Source: Bacteroidia bacterium (GTDB lineage Bacteria > Bacteroidota > Bacteroidia > Bacteroidales > Paludibacteraceae). From it: a stretch of 40,609 bases of DNA. The first letter of the stretch is position 1. Each line of letters opens with the position of its first letter. The stretch lies in NCBI GenBank assembly GCA_009929445.1, contig SAAL01000024.1, positions 1 to 40,609 of the forward strand. The letters are read 5' to 3'. The notes beneath the pieces were generated by a model. The model saw only the letters and a program-made list of their open reading frames with translations. It did not search any database and had not been told where the DNA came from. Position numbers and translations under genes: made by a program. This document shows, in pieces, positions 33,230 through 40,508 of this stretch.

Positions 33230-33267
33230 AATCCTTTAACCTTAAATCTAATACTATGAAAAAAATC
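33197..33267 (-). ncRNA. Candidate small RNA, about 70 nt
   Basis: A minus-strand unit with a perfect promoter (33274-33304) and an intrinsic terminator (33197-33229) leaves a transcript of about 70 bases with no ORF on that strand. The body, starting CGTGATTTTTTTCATAGTAT, is AT-rich and unstructured before the terminator hairpin. Its TTTGCATCGT start resembles the other short unit near 18666. No known RNA family was recognised. On the plus strand the same bases contain a 12-codon frame (MKKITMQIYKSI), which is probably incidental. Confidence 0.5.
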
Positions 33268-33273
33268 ACGATG

Positions 33274-33304
33274 CAAATATATAAATCAATTTGAGTTTTC
33301 ACAA
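33274..33304 (-). promoter_or_regulatory. Promoter of the short minus-strand unit
   Basis: TTG (33304-33302) and TATATTTG (33281-33274) are separated by 20 bases on the minus strand. The -7 box is an exact consensus match and is followed by CATCGTG. Confidence 0.6.
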
Positions 33305-33825
33305 TAAACTGACTAAATATTCTTTGAGAATTAATGTTATTTAACTATTGATGTTTTGAACCTAATTCGCTCATTTATTTATATTTACAGGGCTATTAAT
33401 AAATATATTTAATATACAATCCGTAGTTATTTGTTTTTATTGTTAATAAAATGCAATTTTAAAATCGGCCTTTAGCGCATGAAACTTGCTCATGTAATGA
33501 TGAGATAGAATGTTTACACGAGTATAGTTGGTGCTGGTGATACTGTGTGGTATTACAGAACATTAAATTTAAAAAATATGAAGAAATTTAGTAACTATAT
33601 TTTAATTGATTAATTAGTTGCTGAATAGAGCTTAATCTGATGGATCTTGTAAGTAATTGATTTATCCATAATAATTGACAAACAGATTTCAAAACAGGTA
33701 GGAATATTTTGACAACGGAATGTTTTATAAAAAAATCCGAAAAATTTAAATCCAAACAAAGTATTCGTTACGTCTAATTCATAAACAAAGATTATATTTA
33801 CAAACCAATTAAAATTTTACAGAAA

Positions 33826-34431
33826 ATGAAACGTTTTGGATTTTTATTAGTAGGAATGATCCTGTGGATAGGAGCAAGTGCACAGGTTCAAGCAGATACC
33901 ACTCAGGTTACAATTCCCGACAGTGTTATCGAAAAGTACGCAGCTACCAGTGAGAATACACGTGAAGCCATTCTATTGCAGAAGCTTAATCCCGATCAGT
34001 TACTCGAAATAGAAAAACAACGACTGGACAACGAAAGACGCAGGGAGAGCAATGAAATACCCATGCCAATGTGGGCACTGGTGCTCATATCCACTGCACC
34101 TTTTGTAATGGTGGTTTTCATTGTTTTCTTTACCAGCAGAGCCAAAAAGGAAAGGGAAAAAGCCCGTTACGATCTTTATCTGAAATCCATCGAAATGGGT
34201 CAGCCGCTACCCGAGAAGATTTTTGAAGAACCTGAAAAAAAGGTATCAAGACTGCAAAACGGACTGGTATGGCTCGGAATAGGTGTAGCGCTTGTCATTG
34301 TTGGAATTATTACAAATCACAATGGATTGTTATTTGGAATGATACCCGGCTTCATCGGATTGGGAATTTTGATTGCATATCTGATTGAAAAACCAAAAGA
34401 TAATTCAGGATCATCGGCCATAAATGAATAA
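33826..34431 (+). CDS. DUF6249-type membrane protein
   Basis: A 201-residue protein. A signal peptide (MKRFGFLLVGMILWIGASAQ) is followed by a soluble, presumably periplasmic, segment rich in charged residues (about 21-80). One transmembrane helix follows (MWALVLISTAPFVMVVFIVF), then a basic cytoplasmic segment with KKEREKARYDLYLKSIEMGQ, and two more helices near residues 145-188. I associate this arrangement with DUF6249. Its stop overlaps the start of the ECF sigma gene by 8 bases, which implies translational coupling and a possible role in controlling that sigma factor. That role is inference. Confidence 0.75.
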   Translation: MKRFGFLLVGMILWIGASAQVQADTTQVTIPDSVIEKYAATSENTREAILLQKLNPDQLLEIEKQRLDNERRRESNEIPMPMWALVLISTAPFVMVVFIVFFTSRAKKEREKARYDLYLKSIEMGQPLPEKIFEEPEKKVSRLQNGLVWLGIGVALVIVGIITNHNGLLFGMIPGFIGLGILIAYLIEKPKDNSGSSAINE

Positions 34432-34969
34432 TAAGGCAGAAGATTTGCTTTGGATAGCGCAGGTGGTCGTCCGTGACGACCGCCGTGCGTTTGACCGCCT
34501 GGTATGCAAGTATCAGTCGCCCTTGAGAAGGTTTTTGCTGAACCTAACCCTGGGCGACTCAGCTTTATCTGATGATTTGGCACAGGAAACGTTTATCAAA
34601 GCATACCTTAATATCCGCTCATTCCAGGGCGTTTCAGCATTTTCCACCTGGCTTTACCGTATTGCTTACAATACATACTATGATTCAGTAAGGTCAAACA
34701 AAAGATACGAAGATCTGAACGAACCTGAAATTGATAAAAAAACATCCGTAAGTATTGAATTTTCGGCAGAAAAATCCGATATTTACACCGCTTTACAACT
34801 TCTCAGAAAAGAAGAAAAAGCAGCTATCCTGCTTTGCTACATGGAAGAAATGACCCATAATGAAATTGCGGGCATTATGAAATTACCATTGGGGACTGTC
34901 AAAACCCACATATTGAAAGGTAAGGAAAAAATAAGTAACTTTTTAATACATCAGGGATATGGAAAATAA
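34424..34969 (+). CDS. ECF-type RNA polymerase sigma factor
   Basis: A 181-residue sigma-70 family protein with only regions 2 and 4. Region 2 spans about 20-95 (AFDRLVCKYQSPLRRFLLNL, LAQETFIKAYLNIRSFQGVS, FSTWLYRIAYNTYYDSVRSN). Region 4 spans about 120-175 (LLRKEEKAAILLCYMEEMTH, IAGIMKLPLGTVKTHILKGK). No FecR-type anti-sigma gene or TonB receptor follows. Instead it overlaps a DUF6249 gene upstream (8 bases) and a DUF5056 gene downstream (11 bases), forming a tightly coupled three-gene unit. Confidence 0.92.
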   Translation: MNNKAEDLLWIAQVVVRDDRRAFDRLVCKYQSPLRRFLLNLTLGDSALSDDLAQETFIKAYLNIRSFQGVSAFSTWLYRIAYNTYYDSVRSNKRYEDLNEPEIDKKTSVSIEFSAEKSDIYTALQLLRKEEKAAILLCYMEEMTHNEIAGIMKLPLGTVKTHILKGKEKISNFLIHQGYGK

Positions 34970-35273
34970 GGAAGATGTGCTGATGAGAGATTTTTTCGGA
35001 AAAAACAGGGAAGAGATTCCTGATAATGGTTTTTCAGATTTAGTAATACGCCGGTTGCCCGGGAAAAAAAGAAAAACAAACTGGATTGTGCCTGTATTTG
35101 CGTTGATAGGCACTGTTATTTCATTGTTTGTGATTGATATTCACGAAGTTGTACTCAGAGCAGTTGAATTGGTAGCCGGTATTCCCTTTGTTTATTTACT
35201 GGCCGGATTTATGATTTCTCCAATCACAATCCTGTTTTTGTATTATTTCTGTGAAAAGGAAAGAGCCTTTTGA
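34959..35273 (+). CDS. DUF5056-type small membrane protein, possible anti-sigma factor
   Basis: A 104-residue protein. The cytoplasmic N-terminus (about 1-40) has DVLMRDFFGKNREEIPDNGF and the VIRRLPGKKR element that I associate with DUF5056. Two transmembrane helices follow at about 42-62 and 72-95. Small membrane proteins with a short cytoplasmic N-terminus encoded directly after an ECF sigma gene are often anti-sigma factors, and the 11-base overlap supports coupled synthesis. There is no ZAS zinc motif, so the mechanism would differ from classical anti-sigmas. The role is inferred. Confidence 0.78.
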   Translation: MENKEDVLMRDFFGKNREEIPDNGFSDLVIRRLPGKKRKTNWIVPVFALIGTVISLFVIDIHEVVLRAVELVAGIPFVYLLAGFMISPITILFLYYFCEKERAF

Positions 35274-35314
35274 CTCAGAGAAGGGCTAAAACACTTAAAA
35301 CGATAACAAATAAA

Positions 35315-35380
35315 ATGATGAAACAGCCATTAAAAGCTACACTTGACACACAACTTGTCCCCAGGTATTTCGGGAAGTAA
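35315..35380 (+). pseudogene. Short 21-codon ORF, possible truncated gene remnant
   Basis: ATGATG at 35315 opens a frame reading MMKQPLKATLDTQLVPRYFG then K and stop. It ends four bases before the palindrome at 35384-35401. It may be the 5' remnant of a gene cut by the repeat, or a chance frame. No homologue is recognised. Confidence 0.25.
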
Positions 35381-35383
35381 ATG

Positions 35384-35401
35384 TCCCGATAGCTATCGGG
35401 A
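35384..35401. repeat. TCCCGATAGCTATCGGGA palindrome, copy 2
   Basis: A perfect 18-base palindrome identical to 20978-20995. Here it is not inside a GC-rich box. It lies between the DUF5056 gene and the lipoprotein gene. Confidence 0.85.
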
Positions 35402-35459
35402 GGCATGTTCCCTACCTGTAGCAGTCAGGCATGTGTCCTTAATAAAAAAAAATAAACAC

Positions 35460-35951
35460 ATGAAAAGGTCCTGCTTTCTTCTCTTGTTATTCGCAGGTGT
35501 TCTCTCTTGTAATCATCATGCCGGAAAAAACAACAGCGAAACAATCCCGGAAACTGACAGCGTTGTTCAACTTGCACCGATTGACACATTGGCGCTCACG
35601 CTGGATGCCTTACGAAACAAGCCTCTGCAAACTGGTTACAAAATGATTGGAGATGTTAGAACTGCTATTCTCACTTATGCAGATTTCAGAATGGGAGATG
35701 CTGCACTATATATTTTCAAAAACGAAACCGGAGATGAAATTGCTTTTAGCGGCAATGATACTAAGGTCCCGCTTACAGTAAAATCCATGCAACCAACCAT
35801 TGAAAACGGAGGAAAAAATCCAAATCCCTTGTTTTTGAATAAGCGATTCCGCGTAGTTTGGCGCAGGATACAGCTGAATCACAAACCTCAAAACGAAATG
35901 GAACTTTACTACCAAGAGTACGATGAAATCATATATCTGAAAGAAATGTAG
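35460..35951 (+). CDS. Predicted lipoprotein of unknown function
   Basis: A 163-residue protein with a lipoprotein signal peptide (MKRSCFLLLLFAGVLSC, Cys17 in the lipobox). A low-complexity linker (about 18-45) leads to a soluble beta-rich domain with DVRTAILTYADFRMGDAALY and KRFRVVWRRIQL, closing near YYQEYDEIIYLKEM. I do not recognise a family. The frame is open further upstream (to 35343), but that part runs through the palindromic repeat, so the ATG at 35460 is preferred. It lies 186 bases after the sigma-factor unit, and cotranscription is uncertain. Confidence 0.7.
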   Translation: MKRSCFLLLLFAGVLSCNHHAGKNNSETIPETDSVVQLAPIDTLALTLDALRNKPLQTGYKMIGDVRTAILTYADFRMGDAALYIFKNETGDEIAFSGNDTKVPLTVKSMQPTIENGGKNPNPLFLNKRFRVVWRRIQLNHKPQNEMELYYQEYDEIIYLKEM

Positions 35952-35977
35952 CAGGTGTAACTTATTATACACCTGCT
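35950..35977. terminator. Hairpin overlapping two convergent stop codons
   Basis: AGCAGGTGTA (35950-35959) pairs perfectly with TACACCTGCT (35968-35977). The left arm includes the last two bases of the lipoprotein stop TAG, and the right arm ends on the last base of the prfB stop. No long U-run follows on either side, so it may block read-through in both directions or protect 3' ends. Confidence 0.6.
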
Positions 35978-37099
35978 CATTGTTCTTTCACTTCCTGTCC
36001 GAATTCCATCAGGTAGGCTTTGATAAATTCTTCGATTTTACCATCCATCACACCGTTTACATCCGAAGTCTGGTAGTTGGTTCGGTGATCTTTTACCCGG
36101 CGGTCGTCGAATACATAGCTGCGGATTTGAGATCCCCATTCGATTTTTTTCTTTCCTGCTTCCACTTTAGCCTGGGCTTCCCGCCGTTTTTCAAGTTCTA
36201 ACTCGTAAAGCTGAGAACGGAGAAGGCGTAGTGCATTTTCACGGTTACCGGTCTGTGAACGGCTTTCGGTGTTTTCAATCACAATCTCCTTTTCTTCGCC
36301 GTTCCGGTCGTCGATGTATTTGTAGTGCAGTCGAACTCCTGTTTCCACTTTATTTACATTTTGACCGCCGGCGCCACTCGAACGGAATGTATCCCAGCTC
36401 AGGTTTGCCGGATTCACTTCGATGGAAATAGTATCGTCCACCAACGGCGATACAAACACGGACGCAAACGAAGTCATCCGTTTCCCCTGCGCGTTGAAAG
36501 GCGAAACCCGTACAAGCCGGTGTACGCCGTTTTCGCTTTTCAGATATCCGTAAGCCATTTCGCTTTCTGTTTGCAGTGTTACAGTTTTGATACCGGCTTC
36601 ATCGCCCTGCTGATAGTTGGTTACCTCAGTTTTGTATCCCTGTCGCTCACAATAGCGCTGATACATACGGAAAAGCATATCCGCCCAGTCCTGGGCTTCG
36701 GTTCCACCCGCTCCGGCAACGATTTTAATAACGGCTCCGAGTTGGTCTTCTTCGTTGGAGAGCATATTTTTCATTTCGATGGTTTCAAGCAATTCCATCA
36801 CATGTGCATATGCTTTATCAACCTCCTCTTCGGTCACAGCTTCTTCTCTGTAAAAATCAAAAGCCAGCTGGAGCTCATCTGCGGCAGCTTTTACTTCCCT
36901 GTAACCTTCCACCCACCGCTTCAGGTCTTTGACTTTTTTCATTTGAATTTCGGCAGTTTTCGGATCGTCCCAAAAACCCGGCACCTGGGTGCGCAACTCT
37001 TCTTCTTCTATCTGGATAATCTTGGCATCGACGTCAAAGATACCTCCTCAACGCGTCCTCGCGTTCCAACACTTCTTTTAGTTGGTCTGATGTAATCAT
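35977..37099 (-). CDS. prfB: Peptide chain release factor 2, programmed +1 frameshift
   Basis: The protein is made from two frames joined by +1 slippage: 37099-37037 (21 codons, MITSDQLKEVLEREDALRRY plus Leu), then 37035-35977, giving 373 residues. The slip site is AGGAGG-TAT-CTT-TGA-C (37048-37033), where TGA is read by RF2 itself, so low RF2 promotes frameshifting. The second frame resumes as DVDAKIIQIEEEELRTQVPG. The stop-recognition SPF tripeptide is in VRVSPFNAQGKRMTS, and the catalytic GGQ in SSGAGGQNVNKVETG. It releases peptides at UGA and UAA. A GC-rich repeat box lies directly upstream of the ATG. Confidence 0.97.
37033..37048 (-). promoter_or_regulatory. prfB: prfB programmed frameshift signal
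   Basis: On the minus strand the bases AGGAGGTATCTTTGAC comprise an internal Shine-Dalgarno sequence three bases before the CTT slippery codon, then the in-frame TGA followed by C, a weak termination context. This is the classical autoregulatory +1 frameshift site of RF2. It is notable that a strong anti-16S pairing sequence is used here, although the gene starts around it lack one. Confidence 0.95.
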
Positions 37100-37137
37100 A
37101 AAAGCCCCTCCAAACCTCCCCAAAAGGGAGGCTTTTT
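37100..37137 (-). repeat. GC-rich gene-end box touching the prfB start codon
   Basis: AAAAGCCCCTCCAAACCTCC then CCAAAAGGGAGGCTTTTT. The box begins at the base directly upstream of the prfB ATG (37097-37099), so the prfB leader is repeat sequence. Confidence 0.7.
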
Positions 37138-37190
37138 CGTTTGTTAATTATTGTTATTGTTAAATATTCAAATTTTTTCTTTCCTGCCAA

Positions 37191-37228
37191 ATTCCCTTGC
37201 TTTGGAGGGATTATGGGAGGCTTTTTTT
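37191..37228 (+). repeat. GC-rich gene-end box overlapping the proC stop codon
   Basis: ATTCCCTTGCTTTGGAGGG then ATTATGGGAGGCTTTTTTT. On the minus strand it encodes the last residues K-S-L-P and the TAA stop of ProC (37211-37213). It is inverted relative to the box at 37100-37137. Confidence 0.7.
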
Positions 37229-37999
37229 CAATCCTTTAATCACGGCATTGGTAAAACCGTTGGCTTCCATTTCGTTCAAACCCCTGATGGTAATTCCACC
37301 GGGTGTGGTTACCTTATCTATTTCATTTTCAGGATGAGAATGATTTTCTTCTAATAATTTCACAGCACCTTTCAGCGTTTGCATAATCACTTCTTTGGCA
37401 GTTTCCGGGTAAATACCCATTTCCACACCGCCCTCCATGGCTGCCCGAATATAACGGAAAGCATAGGCTATACCACAGGATGAGAGAGCCATGAATGCGT
37501 TGAGTAATTTTTCATTCTCAACATAAAATACCTTACCCATTTCTTCGAATATCAAACAGATTTTCTCAATTTGTTCCTTGCTTGCATTAATCGAAGTCAC
37601 TGTTGAAACGCTTTCCATTACTTCAATGGCCGTGTTTGGGATTAGCCTGAAAAGAATTGCATTTTCCGAAAAAAGAGACTGAAGGGTTTTTAATTCAACT
37701 CCGGCTGCAATTGAAACGATGATTTGGTTGTTGTAATCTGTTTTTTCCCTGATTTCACCGGCTATTTTTTCTACAAGCCAAGGTTTGACTGCCAGAATAA
37801 TGATTTCAGAATCTGCTATTGCTTCCTCATTGGATGTAGTTAATTTCCACTCATCAGAAATCACTCTGAAGTTATTCAGCGTTTTTTCAGAAATATCGCT
37901 AATGGTAATATCTTTGGCAGCTATTTGGTTGCTTTTGAGTAAGCCTTTTGCAATGGCTCCACCCATATTCCCGCCACCGATAATGCTAATTCTATTCAT
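37211..37999 (-). CDS. proC: Pyrroline-5-carboxylate reductase
   Basis: A 262-residue enzyme catalysing the last step of proline synthesis. The Rossmann motif is ISIIGGGNMGGAIAKGLL (4-21). ILAVKPWLVEKIAGEI and VSIAAGVELKTLQ follow, then RLIPNTAIEVMESVS. The C-terminal dimer domain carries LLEENHSHPENEIDKVTTPG and GITIRGLNEMEANG. The last residues (KSLP) and the stop are encoded by a repeat box, replacing the usual variable tail. A full promoter is seen at 38021-38051. Confidence 0.96.
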   Translation of the reverse strand: MNRISIIGGGNMGGAIAKGLLKSNQIAAKDITISDISEKTLNNFRVISDEWKLTTSNEEAIADSEIIILAVKPWLVEKIAGEIREKTDYNNQIIVSIAAGVELKTLQSLFSENAILFRLIPNTAIEVMESVSTVTSINASKEQIEKICLIFEEMGKVFYVENEKLLNAFMALSSCGIAYAFRYIRAAMEGGVEMGIYPETAKEVIMQTLKGAVKLLEENHSHPENEIDKVTTPGGITIRGLNEMEANGFTNAVIKGLKKSLP

Positions 38000-38020
38000 T
38001 GTTGATTTTTATTTTTTGTG

Positions 38021-38051
38021 CAAAAGTACTCATTTCATTAAAATATTGCAA
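38021..38051 (-). promoter_or_regulatory. Promoter of proC
   Basis: On the minus strand TTG (38051-38049) and TACTTTTG (38028-38021) are 20 bases apart. The predicted start near 38014 leaves a leader of about 15 bases before the ATG at 37999. Confidence 0.6.
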
Positions 38052-38063
38052 TTCTTCAATCAA

Positions 38064-40508
38064 TCAGAATGTTACCATTACATTCAGTTTAATTCCGCTT
38101 TTTTGTATATTGGCTTTGTTCAGATCAGACAGTCGCCTGATATACTGGATGGATAAAACGCCAAAAAGGTTACAAAATCCGATACTTGCTTCGGAGTATG
38201 GTTGCGTAAATCCGGCTGAAGGTGATGGTATGTTCATGCGTGTGGCATGCGAATCGCTCAGCGTGCCGTAAGCCATTTTGAATGAAGCTATTTCTCTCAG
38301 ATTCAAATGTTTTATCAGCGGAATATTGTTGAAAATTATCCCATTCGTGATTAACTCGGTAAAAAGAGTTCCATAAGTGTCGGCAATATATTCACGGTTG
38401 TTCATCATGGCAAATTCAAACCGGTTGTAAGCGCCGCTTTCTTTTCCCTGAATGAACTTGAGCAGCGGATAGGGGACGCTTCCCAGAATTTTGCCTGCTT
38501 CAATCATGTATCGCCACTCTCCAAGTGCAAACTGTCCGCGATGCAGCAAAGTAGTGCTTAAACGGCCATAATTTCCCTTTTCATCGCCATATTTGAAATG
38601 TCCTCCCTCCAGCGTGGCATACAAAACCGGTTTTTCGGATTTAAGATAAATCCGCTGAAAATGGTCTTCAATTATCTTCTCGCCGAATGAAAAACGGGTG
38701 GTAAAAGAAAAATTCCGGTCGTGCAATGAATTAAACGATCTCTCGTTTTGTATCATTGGCAACAATTCATTTTGGAAATAGGTAACATCCCTGAAAATCC
38801 ATTTCGATTCAATATCGGGTGTCCAGTCGTTGAAAAGAAAAGCGCTCATTTCATGCCTTTTGCTCATTCTGTTTTGAGCCCGGAAGTCAAAGAAGGTGGA
38901 AACAAAATTCTCATCGCCCGTGGCAAGCGGATCTTCACGCCAAAGAAAGTTATTGTAGTCGTAATCTATTCTCCGATAATCATTTAAGTATTTGACACCG
39001 AGAATTATTCTGCTGCTTTGCACCGGTAATTTCCATTGAACTTCACCGTTGTATTTCATTTCTTTATCACGAAAACCGTAAGCAGCATGCCCTCCCAGCA
39101 TCAGATTCTTCCACAGATGTTCGTTGGTTCTGAATGGCAATCCAACCCTGACACCCTCGATTTTTGTTAAACGGGTAATGTCAATTATCTGACCAATATC
39201 AATAATCCCAACCCGGAAATATCCCGTAAGCAGTACATCGGCAAGGTATCTGGCTGTTTTATATAACGAAGATTGCTGCATGGCAGTCATTTTAGCTTCA
39301 AGTTGCGTGCGTGTGTAATCCGAATTGGCGAATGTATCGGTTTGAATCCTGATTTCATCACCTTCGGGCTGATAAATTGAACTTCTCCTCACCAGAAGTT
39401 CAGGCGATTTGACGGTATTTTCCTTTAACAGTTCGTAAGTTATGTCCCAGGAGGATTTTTCTGAATCAGGAATCCAGTAGTTCTGGTAAGGATTGAATTT
39501 CTGATCAATTTGCAGATTATGAATGTAGTTCAGATTCGCCTGTTTGGGCAGTTCGGCTTTAATGTATGTAAGTCCGTAAGTTGCCGAATCTATTCTCATT
39601 TCACCGTTGAAAGCCAGATTCTTGGTGTTTTTTGTCCGGAAACTCATTAAATATTCTTTTCCTGCGTCTGTTTTGATGCTGTCAGTCAGATAATATCTGT
39701 AATAAGATTTTCCGATGCTGGCGAGCGGACTTATCATTGTTTTACCCAAAACAGAAATGGAATTGTTGTAAAAATTTAAATCAGTGTCCATTCCTTTGAG
39801 CAATCCGGTAATGGTTTTTTGAGCCGTTTCTGATGTGTTGAATGTGTTCCTGCTGATTTGTTCTTTTTTGTTATCTGTCTGGTTGTAAACAGATTCTTCC
39901 ATATACAGCGGAACAAGCAGCGATGAATCCGACGGAGATAGATTGCCGGTTTTGAAATGTTCAAAAATCCGGTTGTTTTCCCATCGTGAATCATTTTTAC
40001 TCAGGAATACGACACTCTGCTCATTGCTTTTCAGGTTTGTTCTGACATTGTTTTTTTTACGGTTTTCACGCACGTTTTTCATCAGATCATTGGCCGGATT
40101 GGCTCCGGGTTTCACAAAAAGTTCTCCCAACATATTTTCTTTTTCTTCGAGCAGCATTTCCAGTCCCACACTTTCTCCGGGTTTCACTTTAATTTCCTCT
40201 TTTACATAGCCAATAAGTGAGAATACAAGCACAGACTCATTGCCCTGGTTTCGAATCAGGAAATAACCCTCTTCGTTGGTTTGAGTCTGTATATTGGAAC
40301 CCTTGAAGAAAACGCTCACTGACTCTAATGGCGTTCGGTCATACTTATTGAAAACCTGGCCTACCACTATTGTTTCCTGTGCTGAAAGACTTAAAACAAA
40401 AAATAAAAGCAAAACTACAAATAACGCTTTTGTTTGCTTAAAAAATAAGATTGACAGCTGTTTCAATCCCCGGAAAAAGAAAGATAAGAAATGCGCAAAT
40501 GTATTCAT
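38064..40508 (-). CDS. DUF5686 outer-membrane protein with N-terminal carboxypeptidase-like domain
   Basis: An 814-residue protein. A hydrophobic export signal lies at about 27-44 (KALFVVLLLFFVLSLSAQ) behind an unusual 26-residue amphipathic leader. There is no other ATG in frame, so the start is kept. A carboxypeptidase-regulatory-like beta-sandwich follows at about 48-125 (VVGQVFNKYDRTPLESVSVF, TNEEGYFLI). The rest, with its many aromatic strands and a terminal NVMVTF, is a DUF5686-type region and probably a large outer-membrane beta-barrel. Function is unknown. Such proteins are widespread in Bacteroidota. It ends 64 bases before proC starts. Confidence 0.85.
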   Translation of the reverse strand: MNTFAHFLSFFFRGLKQLSILFFKQTKALFVVLLLFFVLSLSAQETIVVGQVFNKYDRTPLESVSVFFKGSNIQTQTNEEGYFLIRNQGNESVLVFSLIGYVKEEIKVKPGESVGLEMLLEEKENMLGELFVKPGANPANDLMKNVRENRKKNNVRTNLKSNEQSVVFLSKNDSRWENNRIFEHFKTGNLSPSDSSLLVPLYMEESVYNQTDNKKEQISRNTFNTSETAQKTITGLLKGMDTDLNFYNNSISVLGKTMISPLASIGKSYYRYYLTDSIKTDAGKEYLMSFRTKNTKNLAFNGEMRIDSATYGLTYIKAELPKQANLNYIHNLQIDQKFNPYQNYWIPDSEKSSWDITYELLKENTVKSPELLVRRSSIYQPEGDEIRIQTDTFANSDYTRTQLEAKMTAMQQSSLYKTARYLADVLLTGYFRVGIIDIGQIIDITRLTKIEGVRVGLPFRTNEHLWKNLMLGGHAAYGFRDKEMKYNGEVQWKLPVQSSRIILGVKYLNDYRRIDYDYNNFLWREDPLATGDENFVSTFFDFRAQNRMSKRHEMSAFLFNDWTPDIESKWIFRDVTYFQNELLPMIQNERSFNSLHDRNFSFTTRFSFGEKIIEDHFQRIYLKSEKPVLYATLEGGHFKYGDEKGNYGRLSTTLLHRGQFALGEWRYMIEAGKILGSVPYPLLKFIQGKESGAYNRFEFAMMNNREYIADTYGTLFTELITNGIIFNNIPLIKHLNLREIASFKMAYGTLSDSHATRMNIPSPSAGFTQPYSEASIGFCNLFGVLSIQYIRRLSDLNKANIQKSGIKLNVMVTF

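Larger units (their letters stand above)
33063..33825. other. 763-base intergenic region between copA and the sigma-factor operon
   Basis: No protein gene of normal size is seen. It contains the copA -7 box (33109-33116), a complete minus-strand promoter-to-terminator unit (33197-33304) and an AT-rich remainder. An 11-codon frame at 33578 (MKKFSNYILID) begins like an exported protein but stops at once. The stretch 33460-33560 is less AT-rich than its surroundings and may be a decayed gene. Confidence 0.65.

Noticed and set aside
33252-33293. 12-codon plus-strand frame MKKITMQIYKSI as a leader peptide
   Set aside because: The same bases form a consensus promoter and transcript on the minus strand. 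The frame is short and has no downstream gene within 500 bases.
35343-35459. Longer N-terminus for the lipoprotein at 35460
   Set aside because: The extension reads through the palindromic repeat and would bury the lipoprotein signal peptide.
35977-36996. prfB as a simple 339-residue gene starting near 36996
   Set aside because: That start is a TTG inside the second frame. The N-terminal 33 or so residues are supplied by the frameshifted start at 37099.
36325-37095. 256-residue frame on the plus strand, antisense to prfB
   Set aside because: It covers the RF2 GGQ, SPF and frameshift regions, which are certain. The antisense product has no domain.
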